Source of the DNA: Gammaproteobacteria bacterium
GTDB taxonomy: Bacteria > Pseudomonadota > Gammaproteobacteria > Pseudomonadales > PIVM01
Reading direction: 5' to 3'
NCBI GenBank assembly: GCA_003353945.1
Contig: PIVM01000001.1
Span: 62,001-126,000 of the forward strand
DNA length: 64,000 nucleotides
Shown: in pieces, positions 31,291-39,695 of the stretch
How positions within the stretch are numbered: the first letter of the stretch is position 1
How the letters are laid out: the number at the start of each line of letters is the position of its first letter
Position numbers and translations under genes: made by a program
Notes under the pieces: generated by a model
The model's input: only the letters and a program-made list of their open reading frames with translations
What the model was told of the DNA's origin: nothing
Databases searched by the model: none

Positions 31291-32448
31291 ATGGACTGCC
31301 AGAGTGAACTTTTCTGTTGGATATCTCTTCAACGATTGCCAGGCATCGGCCCTAAAGGGTTTCATAAACTACTCGATTATTTTGGTTCAGCAAAAAGCGC
31401 ACTAAACGCCAATAGCGCGCAATTGCGGGATCTTGGGATTAAAGCAGAATCCATTGCATTACTGGCAGATCTTACGCGCAAGCAACAGTCCCCCCTGGCC
31501 AGGCAGGTAAATGACGATCTACAGTGGTTGAAAACCCATTCGGCGACAGTGATTACTTACCATGATGAAGACTATCCGGCGCTGTTAAGAGAAACAGTCA
31601 ACCCACCTCCCCTACTCTATGTGCTTGGCGACAAAGGCCTATTGAACTCACCTCAAGTTGCCATGGTAGGTGCGCGCAACGCCAGTCAAGGAGGATGTCG
31701 AACTGCCAAAGCGTTTGCGCAGGAGCTTTGCCGCAACGGTATTACGGTGACGAGCGGTATGGCATTGGGTATTGACGCAGCCAGTCATGAAGGTGCAATT
31801 CAAGCCGGTGGCAATACCGTAGCGGTTCTGGGGACAGGGGTTGATATTGTTTATCCGGCCCGACACTGCCATTTGGCGGAGCTGATTCTTGAGAATGGCG
31901 CTTTGGTATCTGAATTTCCTCTCGGATGCGGCCCGAAAAGAGACCACTTCCCAAGGCGAAACCGCATCATTAGTGGTTTAAGCATGGGTGTATTAGTTGT
32001 AGAGGCCGCCCGCCAAAGTGGTTCATTGATCACTGCCCAATATGCGTTGGAGCAGTCTCGGGAGGTGTTTGCGATACCCGGATCAATTCACAATCCGATG
32101 AGTCGAGGTTGCCATTCACTGATTCGCCAAGGGGCAAAGCTGGTTGAATCGGCATCCGATCTATTTGAGGAAATAGGAGGTCTTTATCAGACGTTCACGG
32201 AAACTTCATCTGATGATAATAGAAAGCGCATGTCATTATCGTCACAGGAGGAGCGTCTATTAGCCTGTATTGGGTATGAGCCAACAACAGTAGAGCAAAT
32301 CGTTAACTGCTCAAAACTGGAGGTGGGTGTTGTATCTGCCGGCCTGATCAGTCTGGAATTGAAAGGCTTGGTGGAAAGCGGTGCCGGTGGTTACCAGGCC
32401 TTACCGCGTGATGAAATTAACTTAAGCTTAGAAAATGTGTGTGTGTAA
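31291..32448 (+). CDS. dprA: DNA processing protein DprA
   Basis: Protects single-stranded DNA during natural transformation and loads RecA on it. The 385 residues have an N-terminal helical domain, the Rossmann-like core (VAMVGARNASQGG, SGMALGIDAASHEGAI, GTGVDIVYPARH, SEFPLGCGPKRDHFPRRNRI) and a C-terminal winged-helix module (about 315-375). A strong ribosome site, AGGAGG, lies 9 bases before the ATG. It is convergent with nothing and leads into purE. Confidence 0.95.
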   Translation: MDCQSELFCWISLQRLPGIGPKGFHKLLDYFGSAKSALNANSAQLRDLGIKAESIALLADLTRKQQSPLARQVNDDLQWLKTHSATVITYHDEDYPALLRETVNPPPLLYVLGDKGLLNSPQVAMVGARNASQGGCRTAKAFAQELCRNGITVTSGMALGIDAASHEGAIQAGGNTVAVLGTGVDIVYPARHCHLAELILENGALVSEFPLGCGPKRDHFPRRNRIISGLSMGVLVVEAARQSGSLITAQYALEQSREVFAIPGSIHNPMSRGCHSLIRQGAKLVESASDLFEEIGGLYQTFTETSSDDNRKRMSLSSQEERLLACIGYEPTTVEQIVNCSKLEVGVVSAGLISLELKGLVESGAGGYQALPRDEINLSLENVCV

Positions 32449-32519
32449 ACTTGCGTCAAATAAGCCATTGCGGTAAGTTGCGCTCTCTTTTAAACGACCG
32501 TAAGCAAGGCCTAGTGGTT

Positions 32520-33026
32520 ATGAATAATATCTTTGTCTCCGTGTTAATGGGTTCAGATTCTGATCTGCCGGTGATGGAAGCGGCTATAGATGTATTGAAA
32601 AAATTTGATATTCCCTGTGAAGTAAAAATAACCTCAGCGCACCGCACACCTCAGGTAACCCATGACTACGTGGTTGATGCCGACAAGCGTGGTTGCCGCG
32701 TGTTTATTGCCGCTGCGGGGATGGCTGCCCATTTGGCGGGTGCCGTAGCAGCTAACACCTTGCGACCGGTCATTGGCGTTCCGATCAATGCGTCTCTCGG
32801 CGGGTTGGATGCACTGCTTTCCACAGCCCAGATGCCTGGCGGTATTCCAGTGGCGACAGTCGCGATTGGCAAAGCCGGAGCAAAAAATGCGGCTTATCTG
32901 GCAGCCCAGATCCTGGCGACGAGTGATGAATCCCTGGCGGTACAGTTGGAAAATGAACGCCAAGCCAACGCCAACGCTGTTCTAGAAAAAGATCAGGCAC
33001 TGCAAAAGAAGTTAGCGTCTGACTAA
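32520..33026 (+). CDS. purE: 5-(carboxyamino)imidazole ribonucleotide mutase PurE
   Basis: Class I PurE, which turns N5-CAIR into CAIR in purine synthesis. The 168 residues start at ATG 32520 with AAGG upstream; an in-frame start at 32439 would add 27 unrelated residues and overlap dprA. Motifs are [22 protein letters not shown] and [15 protein letters not shown]. No purK is next to it, although the two are often paired; purK must be elsewhere. tsaC follows after 8 bp. Confidence 0.95.
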   Translation: MNNIFVSVLMGSDSDLPVMEAAIDVLKKFDIPCEVKITSAHRTPQVTHDYVVDADKRGCRVFIAAAGMAAHLAGAVAANTLRPVIGVPINASLGGLDALLSTAQMPGGIPVATVAIGKAGAKNAAYLAAQILATSDESLAVQLENERQANANAVLEKDQALQKKLASD

Positions 33027-33034
33027 ACGCCCTA

Positions 33035-33595
33035 ATGCCCTACTCTTTTCATATTCAGCAGGCTATTGGCAAGCTCCGCCAAGGCGGTGTCATCGCTTAT
33101 CCTACCGAAGCAGTCTGGGGCTTGGGATGTGATCCGTTTAATGAGGTCGCAACTGATCGATTATTGGCATTGAAAAATCGGGATGTGTCTAAAGGATTGA
33201 TTTTAGTGGCCAGTACCCTGGAGCAACTTAATCCCTTCTTCACTAAGCTTAAAGCCAGCCAAATCAATCAGTTACAGCAAGAGCAACCGGTGCCTACAAC
33301 GTGGCTAATTCCTGATAATGGTCATGTGCCCCCCTGGATTCGTGGTGTGCATAATACAGTGGCCATCAGGATCTGTGCGCATCCGACGGTTCAGCAACTC
33401 TGTAATGCCTTTGGTGGTCCTATCGTGTCGACTTCAGCCAATTTGGAAGGCCGAGAACCCGCAAAAAACACCTTGCAATTAAAGCGGCATTTCGCGGCAG
33501 ATATCGATTATACGGTGCCTGGTGAATTAGGGGCTTATCAATCTCCTTCACAAATCAAAGACCTGATCAGTGGTAAAATATTTCGGGCCGGTTAA
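33035..33595 (+). CDS. tsaC: L-threonylcarbamoyladenylate synthase TsaC
   Basis: YrdC-family enzyme that makes threonylcarbamoyl-AMP for the t6A37 modification of ANN-decoding tRNAs. The 186 residues carry GGVIAYPTEAVWGLGCDPFN, the KNRDVSKGLILV motif and PIVSTSANLEG. The length is that of the short TsaC form, without the Sua5 extension. It lies between purE and hemF on the same strand and matches the dprA-tsaC-hemF-aroE order of Pseudomonas. Confidence 0.95.
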   Translation: MPYSFHIQQAIGKLRQGGVIAYPTEAVWGLGCDPFNEVATDRLLALKNRDVSKGLILVASTLEQLNPFFTKLKASQINQLQQEQPVPTTWLIPDNGHVPPWIRGVHNTVAIRICAHPTVQQLCNAFGGPIVSTSANLEGREPAKNTLQLKRHFAADIDYTVPGELGAYQSPSQIKDLISGKIFRAG

Positions 33596-33631
33596 GTCTA
33601 TTGTTACAAATGCTACACCAAGGCAAAAACG

Positions 33632-34546
33632 ATGAGTGAACCTGATTCTGATGCGGTGGAACGTTATTTACTGGCTTTGCAACAAAATATCTGTCAAGAG
33701 CTCGAATCACTTGAGCCAGAGGCTAGGTTTGAGCAAGAAGCCTGGCAACGTGAAGCAGGTGGCGGTGGTATCAGCCGTGTAATCAGTGAAGGGGACGTCT
33801 TTGAGAAAGGGGGTGTCAATTTTTCCCATGTTTTTGGAGATGCCCTTCCCGCATCAGCGACAGCCAACCGACCGGAACTGGCGGGTCGTTCTTTTCAAGC
33901 AATGGGTGTCTCAGCAGTGTTTCATCCGCGAAATCCCTATGTGCCATCCTCGCATGTTAATGTGCGGTTTTTTATTGCCAATACACCTGGAGAAAAAGCG
34001 GTCTGGTGGTTTGGTGGTGGTTATGATTTAACGCCGTATTATCCTTTTGAAGAAGATTGTCTGTCTTGGCATAGGGCAGCCAGTGAAGCTTGTCAGACGT
34101 TTGGTCCAGGCTGGTATCCGTATCTGAAAAAAGCCTGTGATGATTACTTCTATCTCCCACACCGGCAGGAAGCTCGCGGTATTGGCGGATTGTTTTTTGA
34201 TGATTTTAATGAATGGGATTTTAAACGCAGCTTTGATTTTACAAAGAGCATTGGTGACAGTTACCTTGGCGCCTACAAACCCATAATCAGTAAACGCAAA
34301 GACACGGCCTATGAAGACAGACAGCGCCAATTCCAGCTTTATCGGCGCGGGCGCTATGTGGAGTTCAACCTGGTCTATGATCGAGGCACATTATTTGGTC
34401 TGCAATCGCAGGGGCGAACCGAATCCATCTTAATGTCTCTGCCACCACTTGTGCGCTGGGATTATAATTGGCAACCCGATGCGGATTCCGAAGAAGCCCG
34501 CGTATATGAATTCCTTGAACCGCGTGACTGGATAGAGTGCAGATGA
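33632..34546 (+). CDS. hemF: Oxygen-dependent coproporphyrinogen-III oxidase
   Basis: Decarboxylates coproporphyrinogen III to protoporphyrinogen IX in haem synthesis, using oxygen. The 304 residues are the family length. Signatures include [16 protein letters not shown] [50 protein letters not shown] and the catalytic-region [13 protein letters not shown]. Its stop TGA overlaps the aroE ATG as ATGA. Presence of hemF suggests growth in air. Confidence 0.97.
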   Translation: MSEPDSDAVERYLLALQQNICQELESLEPEARFEQEAWQREAGGGGISRVISEGDVFEKGGVNFSHVFGDALPASATANRPELAGRSFQAMGVSAVFHPRNPYVPSSHVNVRFFIANTPGEKAVWWFGGGYDLTPYYPFEEDCLSWHRAASEACQTFGPGWYPYLKKACDDYFYLPHRQEARGIGGLFFDDFNEWDFKRSFDFTKSIGDSYLGAYKPIISKRKDTAYEDRQRQFQLYRRGRYVEFNLVYDRGTLFGLQSQGRTESILMSLPPLVRWDYNWQPDADSEEARVYEFLEPRDWIECR

Positions 34547-35367
34547 CTGAGCGATATGCCGTATTTGGCAACCCGATTAAACACAGTAAAAGCCCGCAGA
34601 TTCATCAATTATTTGCGGAGCAGACCGGGCAGGATATGGTTTATACCAAAGAGCTGGTGGCTGAGGATCAGTTTACGCAGGCAGCGAGCGCTTTTTTCTC
34701 CGAACAGGGTAAAGGTCTGAATATTACCGTCCCCTTCAAGCTGGATGCTTATCATTTTGCGGGTCAGCTGAGTATAAGAGCGCGTCAGGCAGGTGCTGTG
34801 AATACCTTGATCTTACAAAGCGATGGTTCGGTGTTGGGAGAAAATACCGACGGTATTGGGCTGGTAAGAGATCTCAAGCAAAATTTACACTGGCTTATTA
34901 AGGGTAAAAAAGTACTGATGCTTGGTGCCGGTGGTGCTGTGCGCGGAGTGCTGGGTCCATTACTAAAGGAAGAGCCTGCCGAGTTGTGTATTGCGAACAG
35001 AACGGTGGAAAAAGCACAGCTGCTTGCAAAAAGTTTTTCCGAGAACGGCAAAATCCATGCCTGTGGCTTTGGCGAACTTCAAAGCAATGTATTTGACCTG
35101 GTCATCAATGGCACCTCGGCCAGTTTATCTCAGGATTTACCGCCTCTTCCAGATCAGCTGCTGACCACTGGGGCATGCTGTTATGACATGATGTATGGGG
35201 CGGAGAAAACGGTGTTTCTACAATGGGCTGAGCAGCGTGGTGCAGCGGTGGCTGATGGCCTGGGTATGTTGGTGGAGCAGGCAACCGAATCATTTTTTCT
35301 ATGGCGTGGTTTGCAGCCAGAAACAGCGCCGGTTATTGACGCGATTAGAGCGACACTGCACACATAA
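34543..35367 (+). CDS. aroE: Shikimate dehydrogenase (NADP+)
   Basis: Reduces 3-dehydroshikimate to shikimate in aromatic amino-acid synthesis. The 274-residue protein starts at ATG 34543, overlapping the hemF stop; an in-frame GTG two codons earlier is less likely because [20 protein letters not shown] matches the family N-terminus. Other motifs are NITVPFK with the catalytic Lys, [11 protein letters not shown] and the NADP-binding [17 protein letters not shown]. It is convergent with yrdA, 1 bp apart. Confidence 0.96.
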   Translation: MTERYAVFGNPIKHSKSPQIHQLFAEQTGQDMVYTKELVAEDQFTQAASAFFSEQGKGLNITVPFKLDAYHFAGQLSIRARQAGAVNTLILQSDGSVLGENTDGIGLVRDLKQNLHWLIKGKKVLMLGAGGAVRGVLGPLLKEEPAELCIANRTVEKAQLLAKSFSENGKIHACGFGELQSNVFDLVINGTSASLSQDLPPLPDQLLTTGACCYDMMYGAEKTVFLQWAEQRGAAVADGLGMLVEQATESFFLWRGLQPETAPVIDAIRATLHT

Positions 35368-35368
35368 G

Positions 35369-35950
35369 CTAATCTTGTTTTTTCTCCTCGTTTTGTTTGT
35401 TCAATTCACTCAGGTGCTGGTCTTTCAGTCTGACATAGTTTGTTGCGCTATAAGTAAAAAAGGCCAGCTCTTGTTCGGTCAGCCGGCGAATTTGTCGGGC
35501 TGGACTACCTACATAAAGAAAACCACCTTGCAGGGTTTTACCGGGTGGCACCAGGCCGTTGGCAGCAAGTACCACATCGTTTTCGATGATCGCTCCATCC
35601 ATCACAATAGCGCCCATACCAATCAATACCCGGTCACCCAGATGACAACCGTGCAAAACGGCGCGGTGTGCGACGGTGCAGTCATCGCCTATTAGCAATG
35701 GCCAACCCTTTGCGTTGTAGGGACCCGCATGAGTAATGTGTAAGATGCTGCCATCCTGAATGCTGGTCCGCTCACCGATACGGATATAATGCATATCACC
35801 CCGAACGACACTGCAGGGCCAGATAGAAGAATCATTACCAATCTCCACGTCACCGATAATGACAGCACTGTCATCGACAAAAACCCGTTCACCGAATTTG
35901 GGAATATGACCTTGGTAATGGCGAATACTGCATCTGTTATAAGCGTTCAT
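35369..35950 (-). CDS. yrdA: Gamma carbonic anhydrase-like hexapeptide protein
   Basis: Left-handed beta-helix protein of the gamma-carbonic anhydrase/YrdA family, 193 residues. Repeated hexapeptides run through VFVDDSAVIIGDVEIGNDSS, and metal-site histidines are visible in ILHITHAGP and CTVAHRAVLHGCHLG. Enzymatic activity of this branch is often unproven, so the function is inferred. It is divergent from prlC across a 136-bp gap that carries short tandem repeats. Confidence 0.88.
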   Translation of the reverse strand: MNAYNRCSIRHYQGHIPKFGERVFVDDSAVIIGDVEIGNDSSIWPCSVVRGDMHYIRIGERTSIQDGSILHITHAGPYNAKGWPLLIGDDCTVAHRAVLHGCHLGDRVLIGMGAIVMDGAIIENDVVLAANGLVPPGKTLQGGFLYVGSPARQIRRLTEQELAFFTYSATNYVRLKDQHLSELNKQNEEKKQD

Positions 35951-36022
35951 CGGACCATATAAGCCTTCGTAATGGTTTGTACGATTATTGCAGGTTTAAT
36001 TATGCGACAATAGCCATTTTTA

Positions 36023-36066
36023 CGGCACTTTTTCACGACACTTTTCTCGGCACTTTTCTCGACACA
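36023..36066. repeat. Short tandem repeat upstream of prlC
   Basis: Three and a half units of about 12 bp with consensus CGRCACTTTTCT run between the divergent yrdA and prlC genes. They end 20 bp before the prlC start, inside its likely 5' untranslated region. Confidence 0.55.
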
Positions 36067-36086
36067 ACGTTTGGCGTTAATCAGTT

Positions 36087-38129
36087 ATGACAAATCCATT
36101 ATTAACCATAAAGCCATTACCTGAGTTTTCTTCACTTGTTATTGACGATATTGAGGATGCACTCGAACAGAAACTGGAACAAAATCGCCAAGCGATTGCA
36201 CAATTACTCAATGAAAGTGATCCAGCTGATTGGGATAATTTTGGTTACCCATTTGAACAGATGGCAGATGAACTGGAGAGTCTGTGGGCACCGATCAGTC
36301 AGCTTAATGCAGTGAAAAACAGTGATGCACTACGTGAATCCTATAATCTCTGCTTGGCCAAACTCACCGCTTACGGCACGGAACTGGGACAACATGCAGG
36401 ACTGTATCGACGATTCAATCTATTGGCAGACGGGCCGACCTATCAGCAGTTAAACCAGGCACAGCAAAAATGTATCGACAATGCGCTACGCGATTTTCAT
36501 CTATCCGGTGTGGATCTGCCGTCAGACAAGCAGGCCCGGTTCAAGGAAATAAAAAGCCGCCTTGCGGAACTGGCAAGTCGTTTCGCTGAAAATATACTTG
36601 ATGCGACGCAGGCATGGCAGAAACACATTACCGATCAACATCAGCTTAAGGGTTTGCCGCAAACGGCTATGAACTGTGCGCATGATGCAGCAAGTAAGAA
36701 AGGACTTGACGGTTGGCGGTTGACCTTGGACATACCCTCCTATTTACCGGTGATGCAGTATTGCGATAACCAGGCACTGCGCGAAGAAATGTATTATGCC
36801 TATACGACACGGGCATCAGATCAAGGGCCTAACGCAGGGCAATGGGACAATGGCCCCTTAATGGAGGAGATAATAACACTGCGTCATGACCTGGCAAAAC
36901 TGCTGGATTTCGATAACTATGCCTGTCGATCTTTGGTAAGCAAGATGGCGCAATCACCCGGGCAGGTGATGAATTTTTTACAGGACCTTGCGGGACAATC
37001 CCGCCCTGTAGCAGAGCAGGAAATTGCCGAACTGGAAGAATTTTCACGCCAACTCGGCAGGCAACAACCCCTGCAGGCCTGGGATATTCCCTACTACAGT
37101 GAAAAGCTACGTGAACACAAATATGCGCTATCACAGGAAGCATTACGGCCCTATTTTCCGGTCAGTAAAGTGATAAAAGGGATGTTTGCCATCGTCGGCA
37201 AGGTTATTGGCATTGAATGTGTGCAGCAGCCCGATTTTGACAGTTATCATGCGGATGTTCACCTATACAATGTAATGCTCAAGGGTGAGATTATCGCGCA
37301 GTTTTATCTTGATTTGTTTGCCAGGGATAACAAGCGTGGTGGCGCCTGGATGGCAGACTGCCGTAATCGACGGGTCAATCCCGATGGTGGTATACAACTG
37401 CCGGTGGCTTTTTTAACTTGCAATTTTACAGCGCCCACGGCGCAGCAACCTTCCCTGCTGACGCATCAGGAAGTCACTACCTTGTTTCATGAGTTTGGCC
37501 ATGGTCTTCACCATATGCTGACAAAAGTTGATGTGCCCAGTGTTGCTGGGATTAACGGTGTTGAATGGGATGCGGTCGAGCTGCCCAGTCAGTTTCTGGA
37601 GAACTGGTGTTGGGAGAAGCAGGCTATACCTCTGATATCCGCACATTATCAAACCGGTGAAAAGTTGCCGGATGAAATGCTTGATAAACTATTGGCAGCG
37701 AAAAATTTTCAATCCGGTTTGCAAATGATGCGGCAGTTGGAGTTTTCCATTTTTGATTTCCAACTGCATTCAGATTATGCGAGCCCAAGCCAAAAAGAAA
37801 TACAAGCGGTGTTAGATCAGGTTAGGCAAGAAATATCAGTAGTACCCACCCCCACGTTTAATCGATTTCAGCACGGATTCAGTCATATTTTTGCCGGTGG
37901 TTATGCGGCGGGCTATTACAGTTATAAATGGGCCGAGGTGCTGGCTGCCGATGCTTTTTCTCTATTTGAAGAGAACGGTATTTTTCATCTGCAAAGCGGG
38001 AAGCGATTTTGTCAGGAAATATTGCAAAAAGGCGGTAGTGATAAAGCAATGAATTTATATACGCGTTTTCGGGGTCGAGAACCACGGGCCGATGCTTTGC
38101 TTAGACGCGCTGGCATTGTCAAAGCCTAA
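36087..38129 (+). CDS. prlC: Oligopeptidase A (M3 metallopeptidase)
   Basis: Cytoplasmic zinc peptidase that degrades short peptides, including cleaved signal peptides. The 680 residues match family length. The catalytic zinc motif HEFGHGLHHML lies at about residues 470-480, with the third ligand region GINGVEWDAVELPSQFLENW after it. GGYAAGYYSYKWAEVLAADAF near the C-terminus is also typical. yheV follows after 9 bp, the same pairing as in Pseudomonas and E. coli. Confidence 0.96.
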   Translation: MTNPLLTIKPLPEFSSLVIDDIEDALEQKLEQNRQAIAQLLNESDPADWDNFGYPFEQMADELESLWAPISQLNAVKNSDALRESYNLCLAKLTAYGTELGQHAGLYRRFNLLADGPTYQQLNQAQQKCIDNALRDFHLSGVDLPSDKQARFKEIKSRLAELASRFAENILDATQAWQKHITDQHQLKGLPQTAMNCAHDAASKKGLDGWRLTLDIPSYLPVMQYCDNQALREEMYYAYTTRASDQGPNAGQWDNGPLMEEIITLRHDLAKLLDFDNYACRSLVSKMAQSPGQVMNFLQDLAGQSRPVAEQEIAELEEFSRQLGRQQPLQAWDIPYYSEKLREHKYALSQEALRPYFPVSKVIKGMFAIVGKVIGIECVQQPDFDSYHADVHLYNVMLKGEIIAQFYLDLFARDNKRGGAWMADCRNRRVNPDGGIQLPVAFLTCNFTAPTAQQPSLLTHQEVTTLFHEFGHGLHHMLTKVDVPSVAGINGVEWDAVELPSQFLENWCWEKQAIPLISAHYQTGEKLPDEMLDKLLAAKNFQSGLQMMRQLEFSIFDFQLHSDYASPSQKEIQAVLDQVRQEISVVPTPTFNRFQHGFSHIFAGGYAAGYYSYKWAEVLAADAFSLFEENGIFHLQSGKRFCQEILQKGGSDKAMNLYTRFRGREPRADALLRRAGIVKA

Positions 38130-38138
38130 GGAGGAATT

Positions 38139-38399
38139 ATGCAGAAAAGACGTTTTATAGCCGGAGCAAGCTGTCCAAAGTGCGAGAAAATGGACAAGAT
38201 AGTTATGTACGATGATGAAAATGGAGAACGCTGGCGGGAATGTGTCAGCTGTGGTTTTCGTGATGCCATTAGTGATTTACCGGAAGCTGAGGAACTGGCG
38301 ACTCGGGTCAATCAACCCAGGCCGGGTGAACAACCGCCTCTTCATGAAGACGAGGTGCAGGTCATTAGGCTTGTCACGCAGGATAAGGGTAAAGATTAA
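38139..38399 (+). CDS. yheV: YheV-type putative zinc-ribbon protein
   Basis: 86-residue protein with two Cys pairs, CPKC (residues 12-15) and CVSC near 33-36, forming a likely zinc ribbon, and a C-terminal acidic tail. The function is unknown. The start has AGGAGG 5 bases upstream. It lies 9 bp after prlC and is probably in the same transcript. Confidence 0.9.
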   Translation: MQKRRFIAGASCPKCEKMDKIVMYDDENGERWRECVSCGFRDAISDLPEAEELATRVNQPRPGEQPPLHEDEVQVIRLVTQDKGKD

Positions 38400-38496
38400 T
38401 AAAGAGATGCTGCTTTGATTTCAGTCGGCTACAGTTTGCCGAATCACGGGAGATAACTCAGCAAAAAAATTCAAGGCTGCTCCCCTTAACTCCTCA

Positions 38497-38910
38497 TCAA
38501 TAATCAACCTTGCCACGCTGTGACTTTGTTTGAGCTCTCTGTGTTTTTCGTTTCAGGCGTTTTTCATTGGAGGACTTGGTTGGTTTGCTTGGCTTACGGG
38601 CTTTTCTGCTGACTACCACACGCATGATTAAGGTTTGTAAGCGCTTGATGGCATCCTCGCGATTTTTCTCCTGAGTTCGAAAGCGCTGTGCTTTGATGAC
38701 GACAATACCGTCAGCACTGATGCGCTGATCTCTTAATAGAAGCAATCTTTCTTTATACACTTCTGGCAGGGATGAGGCGTTGATATCAAAACGCAGATGA
38801 ATAGCAGTTGCCACCTTGTTTACGTTTTGTCCGCCCGCACCCTGAGAGCGAATCGCATTCATCTCGATATCAGTGTCTGCAATCGATAAATAAGGATTTA
38901 ATTGAATCAT
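38497..38910 (-). CDS. arfB: Alternative ribosome-rescue factor ArfB (YaeJ)
   Basis: Peptidyl-tRNA hydrolase that rescues ribosomes stalled at the end of broken mRNA. The 137 residues include the catalytic GGQ motif in AIRSQGAGGQNVNKVATAIH and end in a long basic tail (RKARKPSKPTKSSNEKRLKR) that enters the mRNA channel. Length and plan match ArfB rather than a full release factor. It is convergent with yheV. Confidence 0.94.
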   Translation of the reverse strand: MIQLNPYLSIADTDIEMNAIRSQGAGGQNVNKVATAIHLRFDINASSLPEVYKERLLLLRDQRISADGIVVIKAQRFRTQEKNREDAIKRLQTLIMRVVVSRKARKPSKPTKSSNEKRLKRKTQRAQTKSQRGKVDY

Positions 38911-39190
38911 GGCGCTGATTTGCCTTTCACTTGGCTATTTCATAATCCCCAACCATCCCGGCCAGTTAGTAGCTGCACAGATCGCATGGGGATTAACGTT
39001 TTTTTGTGTTGGGTAATTATTGGGCGCATTTAAGCAGCCTGTTCAGATCTTCAGCTACTTTATCACTCTTTTGTTCGGTTGCTGAGCAATGTTAAAACTG
39101 TAAGGCATATTCCGTATGCAACATTTTAATCTTAATCTATTAACGCTTAATCATTTATTGATATTTACATGAGTTTTTTGCTGTGTTTTT

Positions 39191-39236
39191 GTTACCTAGT
39201 AAACTTTATGTAACAAACGATGAGTTACCCAGTAAC
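39191..39236 (+). promoter_or_regulatory. Paired operator/enhancer-like repeats
   Basis: GTTACCTAGTAAA at 39191-39203 and GTTACCCAGTAAC at 39224-39236 are near-identical partial palindromes with starts 33 bp apart, about three helix turns. They lie about 125 bp upstream of the predicted start of the sigma-54-type promoter, the usual place for enhancer-binding activators. Which protein binds is inferred only; the half-site resembles, from memory, sites described for CbrB. Confidence 0.45.
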
Positions 39237-39311
39237 ACTTTTTGCCTAATAGCTCCTTGCTCAAAATAGAGCGATTGTTATAACTCCTTGAAACTAAACG
39301 AAACGGCAAAG

Positions 39312-39328
39312 TTGGCACACGGCATGCA
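39312..39328 (+). promoter_or_regulatory. Sigma-54-type -24/-12 promoter
   Basis: TTGGCACACGGCATGCA has the GG and GC elements with the exact 12-bp phase required, a full TTGGCAC at -24 and TGCA at -12. It matches the 17-base consensus at all but three non-core positions. Transcription would start near 39339 on the plus strand, where no protein gene follows. Confidence 0.5.
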
Positions 39329-39338
39329 TTACATAACG

Positions 39339-39415
39339 TACAACAATAAAAATAAAGCCAATAATAAAAAAAATAGCAGCAAACGACCTGGATGGGGGAG
39401 TAACACACTCCCCAT
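39339..39415 (+). ncRNA. Candidate sigma-54-dependent small RNA
   Basis: The segment downstream of the promoter opens with an A-rich run holding AACAATAA and AATAATAA motifs (39342-39370), the type of sequence bound by Hfq with Crc, then a hairpin with stem ATGGGG(G)AG/CTCCCCAT at 39392-39415. No start codon with a useful frame is present. The 3' end is uncertain; the RNA might extend to the 39541-39573 hairpin. There is no T-run after either hairpin, so the terminator is weak evidence. No known family was recognised by sequence identity. Confidence 0.3.
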
Positions 39416-39540
39416 TAGCTTTCCTCCTCTCTCCCTGACCTAAACATTAGATTTCGATTCCATCTGATTCCAGAAGGTAGCTTGAGTCCTTTCCCAATAG
39501 CAGTGAATGCCTAAGCCATATGTCAGCATAGTAGTCTAAC

Positions 39541-39573
39541 CTGGATGGAGTTATCATCCTCTACTCCATCCAG
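39541..39573. repeat. Perfect 11-bp inverted repeat
   Basis: CTGGATGGAGT and ACTCCATCCAG are exact reverse complements around an 11-bp loop. It may be the 3' hairpin of a plus-strand transcript or lie beyond the end of the minus-strand lipoprotein gene. It lacks a T-run on either side. Confidence 0.5.
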
Positions 39574-39695
39574 CGCAGTAACGAACTCAGCTGCAATAAC
39601 ACCTAATCACACCCCAAGTGCGACTAAACGTATGGAGAGCAGATAAGCTAATTGGCAATCTCCTCTCTATTGGGTGGCTGATTATAGACAAAACC

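Larger units (their letters stand above)
38911..39695. other. 785-bp gene-free region with promoter-like and RNA-like signals
   Basis: No protein gene is supported here. Ordered on the plus strand are a repeated GTTAC/GTAAC pair (39191-39236), a sigma-54-type promoter (39312-39328), an A-rich tract (39341-39374), a GC hairpin (39392-39415) and a second perfect 11-bp hairpin (39541-39573). The 5' flank of arfB is also here. A 70-codon minus-strand frame at 39196-39408 has abnormal Cys/Tyr composition and is rejected. Confidence 0.5.

Noticed and set aside
39196..39408. 70-codon minus-strand open frame in the gene-free region
   Set aside because: Composition is dominated by Cys, Tyr and Phe from the A/T-rich tract read in reverse, and it lacks a ribosome site.
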